Part shown: positions 1-10,240 of the stretch, piece by piece
Layout of the letters: every line of letters begins with the position of its first letter
How positions within the stretch are numbered: the stretch's first letter is position 1
Assembly (NCBI RefSeq): GCF_000801105.2
Contig: NC_079512.1
Location: 38,705,848-38,769,847, forward strand
Source of the DNA: Raphanus sativus
Taxonomy: Eukaryota; Streptophyta; Magnoliopsida; Brassicales; Brassicaceae
Reading direction: 5' to 3'
DNA: 64,000 bases
Notes under the pieces: generated by a model
Told to the model about the DNA's origin: nothing
Databases searched by the model: none
The model's input: the letters and a program-made list of their open reading frames with translations, nothing else
Made by a program: the position numbers and the translations under genes

Positions 1-135
1 ATCGAGCTCGAAAGTTTTGTCCTTTTTCTTTCGTTTTAGACATTTCTTTCAATTAATTGGGCTGTCAATTTTGACATTTTATTGAATTTAAGAAAACTGG
101 GTTCGACTTCAACGAAAACAATCTGATTCTTGAAA

Positions 136-728
136 ATGATCAAGAAAAAGACTTGGCCTTGGTGGTTATTAGGTGGTAAAAAGGAGAAAGAGACCGAAGC
201 TCGAGCCAAAGGAAAGATTATCAAGAGGAAGGAGCTGGAACTTGAGAGCTTTGGTTCCTCTGGCTCAGATTCTGTAGCTGTTGCTTCTGCTGCTGCTGCT
301 GCTGCTGTTGAGTGGTCTGTTGGATGGACTGAACCACTTGGACCTGGTTTCCAAACCGATGAAGGAGGAGATGATGGTGGATTCTTAGTTCTGGTTCCTT
401 GTTACAGAGCTGTCGCTGAAGGCTCTGGTAATAAACAGGTCTTGACTGCTGTCAAGAATCTCCCCAGCGGTCTGTCTCCTGGTATGAACTGTTATCTCTC
501 TTTGGGTTGATTTTAAAAGGCTCATGCTTGTTGTGTAGTACTTGCTTATGAATATTTGGTTTGCTTAGTATCATGCATGAGAATGCTATATGTGTAACTT
601 GGCTGTTGATGTTGATGTTTCGGTGTGCAAACTTTTCTGATTCAGTTTGTTTTTTTTTTGTTCCAATTAAATGTGTAGATGGGAAGCATTACATGGATCA
701 ATGGCTTTCATCTCTGGAGAACCTTTGA
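136..728 (+). CDS. Small basic protein, At4g38060-like, unknown function
   Basis: Two exons, 136-481 and 679-728, joined in phase to give 131 residues. The ATG at 136 was chosen; an in-frame TTG lies 6 bases upstream. The N-terminus is strongly basic and Trp-rich (MIKKKTWPWWLLGGKKEKE), followed by an alanine run near residue 50 and a conserved-looking C-terminal half ending DGKHYMDQWLSSLENL. There is no transmembrane segment or domain that I recognise. Its place next to NAT11 fits, from memory, the uncharacterised Arabidopsis gene At4g38060. The 197-base intron has a standard GT-AG pair and the exon-2 reading frame ends cleanly at a TGA, which supports a real gene. Function is unknown and I do not propose one. 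Confidence 0.8.
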
Positions 729-842
729 CCAGGTCTCTTCCTTTTGTAGTTAGTTAGTAGTTTTTAGGTATCTAACAACGCTCTGAAGAATCATTTTGGT
801 TACTACATAAATCCTGAAAACCAAAAAAAAGGAGAAAAAGAG

Positions 843-1170
843 AAGAAGAAGCACAAGTAGCTAGTTTTACGGTTTAGATTAAGGTGATGGGTATTGTTTA
901 TATTGATCTCGGATTCAGATGATGAGTATTGTTTATATTGAACTTGTAAAAGGATTAAGCTTGAAAAGGAAGAAGAAGAAGCACAAGTAGTAGTTAAGAT
1001 GATAGGGTATTGTTTATATTGATCCTGGAAAAGGGTTAAGCCCAAAAAGGAAGAAAAAGAGTTGAGAACAAAAAAAACAATGCATGCGTGGGTTACATTT
1101 GATCATTGAAAGAGGGTGGAGAACAGTTAACATTGATCCTAGGAAAGGATTTGAAACTGAAAGTAAGGAA
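843..1170. repeat. Degenerate tandem repeat downstream of the first gene
   Basis: The motif GTATTGTTTATATTGA recurs near 891, 929 and 1007, each time close to a purine-rich GAAGAAGAAGCACAAGTAG unit (about 845 and 970) and followed by AAAAGGRTTAAGC-like sequence. A fourth, more decayed unit is near 1125 (CAGTTAACATTGATCCTAGGAAAGGA). Unit length is irregular (about 40-120 bp), so this looks like an old, decaying tandem array in the 3' flank. It is not coding: the opposite-strand reading frames are low-complexity serine/phenylalanine stretches. Confidence 0.6.
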
Positions 1171-1980
1171 TAGGGGATTGGGTTGGAGGAGGAGGAAGAA
1201 GAATCAGTAGGGTTTAACATCAACATTTGATGGAACTGATGGTATGGTGGATTTATGGAAGGGATTCATGGTAAAAAGTCTTCAATGTTAAATACACAAA
1301 AAGAGTGATGTATATACTCTTATGTCGTCCTGTATCATATAAACTCCTATTTATTTCGTCAAGAGTGAGTTTGAAAGTTATTGCAGATTGTATGTAGTTT
1401 ATTGACTACCACTGATCTCTTTGTATATAGTAAAAGGTAATCCACTGTAATTATTGATGTAAAAAGGAATAAAAATATGTTTATATTGTAATTGGTGAAG
1501 CAGGAATTGTTTTCCCCAGATTCTCTCTGTCTTGGATGGATTCTTTGGATCTAGTTTTTGAATTTGAGATTTCAAGACTACATCAAAAGTATTTTAGTAA
1601 GAAAAAGTGCATCAAGAGTAGATTAATACTTTTCTTTCAAAAGAAAAAAAAGAGACTAATATACTTCTTCTTTTTTTAATTCTTCTGTATATCATCTCTT
1701 GCTTAAAGCATCCACCGTCATTAAGTAGTAAACTATTATTAAGGAGCTAATGTGTTTGAAAACTTAGTCTTAAAGAAAACTTTATATTGCAACTTTAATC
1801 ATTTTGGTAAATGTGAACGCATTTACATATTAAGGGTAGCATAGTAATTTAGCTAGCGTAAAGACAAACCGCTGATAGGTTTTGATGTCGACATGAGTGA
1901 GAATGATAACTTACGTAACGCTCTGTTTCCTCTCACTTTTCAAACCCAAAAAAAAAGGAAGAAGAAGAAGCTAGAACTGA
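1171..1980. other. Intergenic, promoter side of NAT11
   Basis: AT-rich sequence with no gene seen. From 1893 an ATG opens an 81-codon frame that runs past the NAT11 start codon in another frame, so if transcription starts upstream of 1893 it would act as an overlapping upstream ORF. No clear TATA box was identified. Confidence 0.5.
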
Positions 1981-2012
1981 ACTTAAAGAGCTCAGTTCAC
2001 AGCTCTTTAAGT
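1981..2012 (+). promoter_or_regulatory. Perfect 12-bp hairpin in NAT11 leader
   Basis: ACTTAAAGAGCT (1981-1992) and AGCTCTTTAAGT (2001-2012) are perfect reverse complements around the 8-base loop CAGTTCAC. The stem ends 41 bases before the NAT11 ATG at 2054, so it lies in the probable 5' leader. A regulatory role is inference only. Confidence 0.55.
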
Positions 2013-2053
2013 AAAGCTTCTACCTTCTCTTATTACTTGAGTGCTTGGGAACA

Positions 2054-4950
2054 ATGGAGTCCGGGTCGGGTTTGGATCCGAGTAATAAGAGCAAAGGAAG
2101 CGGTAACGGTGGAGAGGGAAAGTTCGGTGCATTCTTGAAGAGAGTAGAACCCTTCTTACCGAGAAAGGACTTGAACCCGTTAGAGCTAAGATCCTGGGCC
2201 AAGAAAACCGGTTTTGTCTCGGACTACACCGGCGAAACCAGCAGCACGAGTACTGGTGACAAGCTCGGTGAGAGCAGCAGCTCTGGTTATGATTTGCCGA
2301 AAGGCAGAGGAGATGATGGTCAAACAGATCAAGTGTCGTCTCGCCAAACCGACCGGGAACCGATTCTTGGGCGAAGTAGACGATCCGATATCGGATCTGA
2401 TTCCAGCAGGTCAAAACCGGGTTCTATAGTGGAAGAGAGAGGATCAAACCGGAACGAGGATAGAAACGCCGATGAGACACCGTTGGAGAATGAAGGAGGC
2501 GGGAAAAGAAGTAGAGATTTGGAAAATGGGTGTTACTATCCAGGCGGTGGAGAAGATGGAGGAGGTTGGGCTAAACCCATTGTAATGAAGTATGGTCTCA
2601 GAGACAATCCTCCTACCTTCGGTTAGTTTCTTCAAATATTGTAAGAAAACATGTTGCGGAAGATTCTTTTGATAGATTCTGTATTTTTCTTTATGCAGTT
2701 CCGCTTATCTATTACGGTTTGCAACACTATCTATCACTTGCTGGTTCACTTGTCTTTATACCTCTCGTCATCGTCCCAGCCATGGATGGTTCCGATGTAA
2801 GTTTCTTCTTAATTCTATGAAAGCTTCTTTGTTTTGGTTCTTGACTAACTCTTTGAACTTAATGATGATGATGATCAGAAAGATACAGCCGCAGTGATTT
2901 CAACGATGCTGCTTCTTACTGGCATCACAACTATACTTCACTGTTATTTCGGTACTCGGCTTCCTTTGGTCCAAGGAAGCTCGTTTGCTTACTTAGCCCC
3001 GGCTTTGGTTGTCATCAACTCTGAGGAGTTTAGGAACCTCACTGACCATGTAAGCTTTTGCTAAAACAAAAAGGATTTGCTTTTTTTTTCTTTGGGAAAC
3101 TTTTGGGACAAAACTTGTGTGTGTTTGTGCAGAAATTTAGAGAGATAATGAGAGAGCTACAAGGAGCTATAATCGTTGGTTCATTGTTCCAGTGCATACT
3201 GGGATCCACTGGTCTCATGTCTCTCCTTCTTAGGTTGATTCTAGATTCCAGAAAAGAAAAGAAGAAAACAGCAGTTTCTTTTAGATTATTATTATTATTG
3301 TTCTTTTTTAATTATGTTTCCTTTTTTTCAGATTTATTAATCCTGTTGTAGTAGCACCAACCGTAGCTGCGGTAGGATTAGCATTCTTTAGCTACGGCTT
3401 TCCTCAAGCCGGCACTTGTGTTGAGATCAGCGTCCCTGTAATAGTTCTCCTTCTCATTTGCACATTGGTAAGGTTCTGCTCCCTCATAACTTGAATAAAC
3501 AACATGAGAGTATGCTTAGAAAATAATCTAACTCCGTTCAGTATCTCCGTGGAGTTTCAATCTTTGGTCATCGCATATTCCGAATTTATGCGGTAATGTT
3601 TATTCATTCATCTTTTTTGTTGTAAAAGTCTCAATCTTCTTCTACAGCTAAAGATTTTTTTTTTGTTGTTGTTGCTTATCATGTTGCCAGGTGCCGCTTA
3701 GTGCTCTGATCGTCTGGACATATGCATTGTTTCTAACAGTTGGCGGTGCGTATGACTATAAAGGTTGCAACGCCGACATACCAAGCTCTAACATATTGAT
3801 AAACGAATGTAAGAAACACGCGTATACTATGAAGCATTGCAGAACAGATGCTTCTAACGCTTGGACAACTTCTCCTTGGGTCAGAATCCCTTATCCATTT
3901 CAATGGGGGTTTCCTAATTTCAACATGAGGACTTGTATCATTATGATCTTTGTTTCTTTGGTCGCATCAGTAGACTCGGTAAGTGTATGTTCGTGTTCGT
4001 CTTTTGTTAATGCTTTGCTTGCTGCTAAATATGTATGTGCTACACACACTTGTGTTTGTAGGTTGGGACATATTATGCCACGTCAATGTTGGTGAATGCT
4101 AAGCGCCCTACACGTGGTGTTGTGAGTAGAGGTGTTGCGTTAGAAGGCTTTTGCAGTTTGTTAGCTGGAATATGGGGTTCCGGTACCGGTTCAACCACGT
4201 TAACCGAGAATATTCATACAATCAATATCACCAAGGTGGCTAGCCGAAAAGCTTTGGCAATAGGAGCTATCTTCTTAATATTTTTCTCATTTGTGGGTAA
4301 GCAAGCATCATCTAATGAAGTGTAAATCTTTTAAACATTCCTCTCTAAATTTCCTTAAAAATTTTGTCAGGAAAATTAGGTGCAATTCTAGCTTCAATAC
4401 CACAGGCTTTGGCTGCTTCAGTGTTATGCTTTATATGGGCACTTACAGTGGCTTTAGGTCTATCGAATCTCCGGTACACACAAACAGCGAGTTTTAGGAA
4501 CATAACCATAGTTGGAGTCTCGCTGTTTCTTGGACTATCCATCCCTGCTTATTTCCAGCAGTATCAACCACTATCTACTCTGATACTACCGAGCTATTAC
4601 TTGTCCTTTGGTGCCGCTTCAAGTGGGCCATTCCAAACGGGCATTATGCAAGTAAAGCCACTTTCTCTTTGCCTTTGATTAGCATTTTTTAATGGACAAT
4701 GACAAGAGTGTGTCTCTTCTTCTTATGCTAACTGCAGTTGGATTTTGCGATGAACGCTGTGATGTCTCTGAATATGGTTGTAACGTTTCTACTGGCGTTC
4801 GTGTTGGACAACACTGTGCCGGGTAGTAAGGAAGAGAGGGGAGTGTATGTGTGGTCACGAGCGGAGGACATGGAAATGGACTCTGCAATGCAAGCTGATT
4901 ACTCGTTGCCAAGAAGAGTTGCTCAGTTTTTCGGTTGCAGATGTTGCTAG
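2054..4950 (+). CDS. NAT11: Nucleobase-ascorbate transporter 11
   Basis: Ten exons (2054-2621, 2699-2796, 2879-3049, 3133-3233, 3332-3467, 3542-3592, 3691-3978, 4062-4296, 4371-4651, 4738-4950) give 713 residues, close to the roughly 709 I recall for Arabidopsis NAT11. Residues 1-185 are a hydrophilic, Ser/Arg-rich cytosolic extension typical of the NAT11/12 branch. The membrane core follows, starting with the QH motif (YYGLQHYLSLAG). The family signature region reads TENIHTINITKVASR, with histidine where most NATs carry the glycine of NxGxxxxT; I believe this is a trait of this subgroup. NATs are proton-coupled purine/uracil carriers; substrates of this plant branch are poorly defined. The ATG at 2054 follows an in-frame TTG at 2045 and is the first plausible start. 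The gene is convergent with the glycosyltransferase downstream (295 bp apart). Confidence 0.93.
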
Positions 4951-5245
4951 TACATGTTTTAAGATCCAGTTTCATTGTTTTTCTTTTCAGTAGTTTACAG
5001 AGATTGAAACCCACATGTTCTACTTAATATATGAAAGAAAAGTAGCAGGTTGTTAGAAACTGACAAATCCACAGATGGAACAGAGTACACAAATACACAA
5101 GAATAATGAATTTTCCTCAAAGATTGTTGTTGTTTGTGTGTTACTGTTATAAGCAGTATGATATTAAAAAAAAAAAAAAACTTACAAGAGGTGTGTACAT
5201 ACTATTATCTACGGGGTAGGGGAAAAAGAAGGAAAGAGTATTTGA

Positions 5246-6790
5246 TCAGTACTTGATGACATGGTGGCGTAACCATAACTCATACATGATCATGTGGAAG
5301 GCATCGAATTTAACTGGTGGTGAGTTCCATTGAAAATGCTTCTGAACCTGCAAAAGAAACAAGACCAATCATCAGCTTCTTGTTAACACAACATTTGAAG
5401 AAAAGGGTGAAAGCATTTTTTTTGATCTTTTTACCTTGACTAAGTTGTTATGCAACGAAACAAATTGTGGTATGTTCTTGAGGATCTGCTTCAGGTCATA
5501 GACATCTCGCTCTCTAAGTACAACCGCAAATTTTCTCCAATCCAGAATGTCGTTGAAAGGAAGATCATAGTAGTCTGACAATATAACTGCCCCCAAAACA
5601 ACAAGATTCATCAGTTTTTTAGTCAGCCTCTCTTTGAGTGGATGATCAAATAAGAGTATTAAAACTTACCAGGAACACAACCGTAATGAATGGAGTCAGT
5701 AATACGAGCACTGTTGACTTGAGAACCACCAGGGCATATACAGAACTTAGTCCTGTAGAATCTCTTCTGATACACCAAATGCCCCGTTGCCCTGTTAATC
5801 CTGTTGTTCGAAATATCGAGCTCTGTGTCGTTCTCCCACACACGTGCAAGTATCACCCGTATCTTTGAGTTTCTATGACCAGCCCAAAACCCAAGCGTCG
5901 TCCTGTGTAACCACCACCAAACACTATTAGTAACATTCTGACTATGCAAAACTACTAAACCATTCCTAAGGCTATTACCGGTTCTCAACATCGTTGCCAC
6001 CGGCAGGGAGTGCAAAAGGCTGAAGCACTTGAGGCAAGGCAACATCTTTATGAGGAATGAAACCAACATTGTAGCTGGGCGAGCACACAACTCTAATCGT
6101 GTTTTTGATCAGAAGAGGAGTTCCTTCGAACGCTCTAACACCAACGTCGTGGCAAGTGACAAAGAAGTGATCAGCTCCCAATGTTCTGTTCCAAAAAGGA
6201 TACTTTGCGATCAACCCATCAACGTAGTCCTGAACAATCACAGTCATGTTCTCATACGTTGTCCCCTGCCAAAAACAAACAAAAAAGCATCAACCTTTAT
6301 CGCAATTTAAAGTGAATCAAGCAGTAAAGAGTCTTACTTTGCCGCGCATCTTGTGAGCAGAGACAGGGACGAAGAAGAGATCCGCCTCGTCTGGATCCAA
6401 CGTGCGGAACCGACTCTCTCTGATGTTCTTGAAGAAGTAACCCTCGCTGGCGTATTTGCCGGTGACTTTCCTCGGCGTCTGGAAAAAGGTGTCGGGATCT
6501 CCGTCGGGGTAAATGTAGACCTTGAACTTCTTCTCCATCTCCGCGTAATTCGACCGGAACGACTCGGGAGAGTGATACACATCCGAGTAGTCTTCTTCCT
6601 CCTTTGCGGAGAAGGTGTGTGGGAGCTGATTGGAGCCTACGAGGATGGGAGACGGCGGGGAAGTGCGGAGGGAATTGAGAGAGAGGTAGAAGAGGGAGAG
6701 GAAAGTGAGGACGGCGAGTGTGAGGAGTGATCCTTTCAGCGAACATAACGGCGAGGAGGAGGAGAGCTGCGACGGTTTGACGATCGTCAT
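5246..6790 (-). CDS. Exostosin-family (GT47) glycosyltransferase
   Basis: Five exons on the minus strand (6790-6338, 6265-5979, 5902-5670, 5586-5435, 5347-5246) give 408 residues. A short cytosolic tail precedes one hydrophobic segment (about residues 20-42, LLTLAVLTFLSLFYLSLNSL), as expected of a type II Golgi enzyme. The exostosin domain follows: KVYIYPDGDP, the GTTYENM...GADHFFVTCHD motif, FIPHKDV, FWAGHRNSKIR, FCICPGGSQVNSAR and the C-terminal SDYYDLPFNDILDW block that contributes to nucleotide-sugar binding. The gene corresponds by content and position to Arabidopsis At4g38040. GT47 members build cell-wall glycans (xyloglucan, pectin or xylan side chains); the acceptor of this one cannot be read from sequence. 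The start at 6790 was preferred over an upstream in-frame TTG. Confidence 0.92.
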
Positions 6791-7085
6791 TTCGGACCGG
6801 ACTGGATCTGTAACCAAAAAGCTGTCCTCTTTGTCTCCACGAAAGCTCTCACATGTGCATTACATATATCAAGGAAGAATATGATGCTTTATTAACATGG
6901 GTTTATTTGATTAAATAACTCAAAAAATATATTTTATTGTTATTTGTATGTTTATCATTATCGTTTTAATTCGTTACACAGAATTTTAATCCTAGATCTT
7001 GTATCAGAGAAAGCAAAATCCTCTATGGGATATTATTAATGTATGTCAGCCGTGGGAGTATGTCTTTGTGGTTTAGATGTATATA

Positions 7086-7882
7086 TCTATCTTATTAAAA
7101 CAGAAGTACACATATAAAAATACCCTTAGTTTTCAAATTTAATTACACTTCTATGCCACTGAGAATTAAATTGAGTTTCCTATTTTAATGCTTGTCTTTT
7201 TTAGTTATATTAATGTGTTTCTTTTTCTTTCCTATTTTAATGTTTGTCTTTTTCAGTTAGATTAATGTGTTTTTTCTTTCCTATTTTAATGTTTGTCTTT
7301 TTAGTTAGATTAATGTATTTTGTTTTTTTATTCTTCAACAATTAATGATATTTTAAAGTTGTTATTTTTTGTCAACTTAAAGTTGTCTAAACTATTTAAA
7401 AATATAAAAAATAGTCAAAAGTAAACATATAAAGTAGATAAACAATAATCAAACACCAAAAATATCTTACATATATATTTATTCTTCATCCAAATATTGA
7501 AGTTCAACCTGTTTTTTAATTTTTAATTTAGATATTTTGGTTTACATTACTCAAATTTATATGTTTTGAGAAATTTAAAGTATATATAAATTTTGAAAAT
7601 TTTAAAATAATTCAAACGGGTTATTTGTATTCGAACCGAACCCGGAAATATCCGAATCAAACCGAAACCAAAATTTATAAATATTTGAATGTTGCTGAAA
7701 TCTTTAAACTCTGGAATCTCAAACTCAAATGAATTTTAACGGAATCAATGGGTATCCAAATACACATCCCTAACGTAGTCAATGTAAAACGATCAAGTAT
7801 TACAAATACATCATTTAGTATAAATAAATAAAAACTAAAACAAAAAATTAATATCTGTGCGGTCGCACGGGTCAAGATCTAG
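7086..7882 (+). mobile_element. Non-autonomous Helitron 1
   Basis: The 5' end reads TCTATCTTATTAAAACAG at 7086 and the 3' end is a GTGCG-gt-CGCAC hairpin (7857-7868) followed by GGGTCAAGAT and the terminal CTAG (7879-7882). The flanking bases are A (7085) and T (7883), the expected insertion between A and T. It has no coding capacity, so it would depend on a Rep/helicase elsewhere. Inside are three tandem copies of a roughly 50-bp unit starting TTTCCTATTTTAATG (7176, 7228, 7277) and an AACCGAACCCGGAAATATCC stretch typical of Brassicaceae Helitrons. Confidence 0.8.
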
Positions 7883-7919
7883 TGTTACTGTTAATACTTG
7901 TACTTTTATATGTGTTTAA

Positions 7920-7965
7920 TTGTTCTAAGATTTTTCTCCTTTTTTTGTCGGCAAGTTGTTCTAAG
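7920..7965 (-). mobile_element. Short A-tailed insertion with direct repeats (1)
   Basis: TTGTTCTAAG occurs at 7920-7929 and 7956-7965. The 26 bases between, read on the minus strand, are CTTGCCGAC, seven A and a short A-rich end. This looks like a target-site duplication around a tiny retroposed tail. The repeat is only 10 bp, so this is one of the weaker members of the set. Confidence 0.45.
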
Positions 7966-8057
7966 CTCATAAAAAAGGACATGATAACAAAATCAAACGC
8001 TCGAAAATGCAAGCAAACAAACACTTAAAACAATCAAACAAGCAAATGAAGACGTTA

Positions 8058-8246
8058 AACCGGAGCTCGTGGTCTGGTGGTAAAGGAACTTCGACTGAGG
8101 TGTCTGTCATCATGAATTTGAGCTTTGGCCATAGCGAATTTAACATGGTTTCCGTTTAGCCTCCAGGACCTTCCTCGCTAGTTTTGGTTGGACGCGGTGG
8201 AATAGTCAAACTAAGTGAGAGGTCCGGATATATAGACTATAAAAAA
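8058..8246 (+). mobile_element. tRNA-derived SINE
   Basis: About 190 bp starting with a tRNA-like pol III A box (GCTCGTGGTCTGGTGGTAAA) and a degenerate B box (GAATTTGAGCTT), ending in an A run (8241-8249). It is flanked by near-identical 14-bp duplications, AAATGAAGACGTTA (8044-8057) and AAATGAAGACTTTA (8247-8260), one mismatch. Structure and length match the Brassica SINE group; the exact family was not determined. Confidence 0.75.
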
Positions 8247-8311
8247 AAATGAAGACTTTATGTTTTAAAAAATAAGAGAACTTCCCAAGAACAAATACCC
8301 AGAACGTCCAG

Positions 8312-8652
8312 CCTTAGAGATTGCTTATTCAAAGTATAAAATTTTAATTTTTGTTTTCGTTATTAACTTTTCCAAACTTTTTAATAAATGGGGAGAGATT
8401 CTATATAAAATCTTGATTGATTAGGAGGAACATAGTAATTATAAGTGTCAAATAAATGAAACAGGTTGTCTCTAACAATTTTAAAGCAGGAAACTATGTT
8501 CTATTTGTTGTCACAAATTTTACTTATTTTTCTTCCATAATCAATCGAGTCTTATACAGTAAAATTTATCCCACTTTATTAAAAAGTTTGAAAAGTTAAT
8601 AATGAAAACAAAAATTGAAAAATCTTATATTTTGAAAAAGTAATCACTAAGG
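8312..8652. mobile_element. Element A: MITE with ~80-bp terminal inverted repeats
   Basis: The first ~80 bases (8312-8391, starting CCTTAGAGATTGCTTATTCA) match the reverse complement of the last ~80 (8571-8652, which reads CCTTAGTGATTACTTTTTCA on the minus strand) with few differences. The core includes TTGATTGATTAGGAGGAA and TCTATTTGTTGTCACAAATT. There is no transposase. Target-site duplications were not resolved, so the superfamily (Mutator-like or other) is open. Confidence 0.65.
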
Positions 8653-8865
8653 ATGTTCAGATATTTACTCGGATTTGTGTTATATTTCAAGTTTCGGGTA
8701 TTTTAGTATAGATGTGTATATTTCAATATTATAAGAGTTTCTATTTTTTATTTTCATTATTTAACTTTTTCAAACTTTTTAATAAAGGAAGAAAGATCAA
8801 TATAAAAACTTGATTGATTAGGAGGAAAATAGTAATCATAAATGTCAACAAAATGAACCAGGTTA

Positions 8866-8911
8866 TCTTTAACGATTTTTTTTTTTTTTTGTAACTGGGA
8901 TCTTTAACGAT
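8866..8911 (-). mobile_element. Short A-tailed insertion with TSD (2)
   Basis: ATCTTTAACGAT is duplicated (8866-8877 and 8900-8911) around 22 bases that read CCCAGTTAC plus 13 A on the minus strand. Element A has the same neighbourhood uninterrupted near 8468-8495, which acts as an empty site and shows that insert plus one duplication were gained here. Confidence 0.75.
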
Positions 8912-8926
8912 CTTAATGACAGAAAA

Positions 8927-8974
8927 CCATGCTCTATTTGTTTTTTTTTTTGACAAAGTGCCATGCTCTATTTG
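8927..8974 (-). mobile_element. Short A-tailed insertion with TSD (3)
   Basis: CCATGCTCTATTTG is duplicated (8927-8940 and 8961-8974) around 20 bases that read CACTTTGTC plus 11 A on the minus strand. Element A again supplies the empty site: there a single related copy (CTATGTTCTATTTG, near 8493-8506) runs straight into TTGTCACAAA. Confidence 0.8.
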
Positions 8975-9785
8975 TTGTCACAAATTTTACGCATGTTTCC
9001 TCCATAATCAATCAAGCCTTTTATAGAATCAAATGCTGCTGATTGTGGCAGAGGTTGAATTTTCATCATTATATAGAGATTGATTTCAACTGATCCTCTG
9101 AAATTCCATTCATCTTTGAAAAGATACAGGGGAGGGGGATGCAGATCACGACTGAAAAGCCTCTGAACAAGAGGAGGTTTAAAATCAAGACTGAAGAAAT
9201 GAAAAGATTTAAAAGCAAGTCGATTGTTAAAAGATTTCATACTGAGCTTCAAAGCAAACCAAACGCCTTGAGAATGAGAAGCATTAATAGAGACTAGAGA
9301 GTCACCAAATTTCAAACGGATCTATTTCAACGGATTTATGCATTTACAAGGTCAAGATTTATCGGCAAAATACGACACCCTTTCGTTCTAATACTCTTCC
9401 GTCTAACGCTAGACTGCATCTCAACTGTCCATCTGAACCAAACCAAAAAATAATATTCTAATTAACAAAGAAAGTTCCTTGTTAATGAATAATAGTCGTA
9501 AAAGGTCCAAAATTAATTTATTAAATAATATTTTGATGGAGGAGAAAAGGAAATCAGGTTGAATTAATATTTCAAATTATTATGAAATACTTCATAAAAC
9601 ATAATTAGAACTTTTTTTAGTGAATAATTGTTACTTTCATTATAATATTCATACGTCCACATGAGAACGCTATTAATATAAAATAAATTATTTTGACTAA
9701 ATATATAGAATTTGTCCTCCTTTATTAAAAAGTTTGAAAAAGTTAATAATCAAAAAAATTGAAAAATCTTATATTTTTAAAAAAT

Positions 9786-10184
9786 CTTATATCTGATAAA
9801 ATACATTATTTTGACTAAATATAAAATACATTTTCAGATTGCTTTGTCACCACAAAATTTACACCATGCAATCAAATCCAACGTTACAACTTGTTCATTG
9901 TGAATGAAATATAAACACTCCAAAGATATCAGAAACTGATAAAAAAAATTATTGCGAAATCTTAAAATATCTATTATGAGGAAAGGAAGTTCTTGGGAAA
10001 TCAGAAGCCCAACATAATTTTTTTTTTAAAAAAAGAAAGACGATCAGGAAACTCAAATATTCTTCTTTAAAACCGAGTCCTATTAAAACTCTAATGTCAG
10101 AAGTCAAAGTAACTCATAGTTAGGTTTTGGTATACCTATTACCGTTTACTCTTGGAATTTGCTTAACGAAAAATTAAACCACAC
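9786..10184. other. Intergenic, AT-rich, upstream of the lyase gene
   Basis: No gene seen. An A/T-rich stretch (10018-10035) and short repeats of ACATTATTTTGACTAAATAT also found at 9683 are the only structure. Confidence 0.4.
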
Positions 10185-10197
10185 GCATATATAAATA
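10185..10197 (+). promoter_or_regulatory. TATA box of the rhamnogalacturonan lyase gene
   Basis: GCATATATAAATA lies about 45-55 bases before the ATG at 10241, preceded by AT-rich DNA. Position and sequence suit a TATA box with a very short leader. Confidence 0.55.
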
Positions 10198-10240
10198 CAG
10201 ATGTCTCCGCAGATATCTTATTCTTACATTAGAGTCGATC

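Larger units (their letters stand above)
8722..9785. mobile_element. Element B: longer relative of element A, interrupted by two micro-insertions
   Basis: The left end (about 8728-8790, TTCATTATTTAACTTTTTCA) is inverted at the right end (9716-9780), and the core from 8809 (TTGATTGATTAGGAGGAAAA) repeats element A in direct orientation up to about 9030. Unlike A, it carries extra DNA at 9030-9700, including a 115-codon minus-strand reading frame (9315-8968) with coding-like composition (for example LHPPPLYLFKDEWNFRGSVE). That frame may be a captured gene fragment; I do not recognise it. Ends are approximate. Confidence 0.5.

Noticed and set aside
1014..1226. Minus-strand serine-rich 70-codon frame near the first gene
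   Set aside because: It is the complement of the purine-rich tandem repeat and has no coding features.
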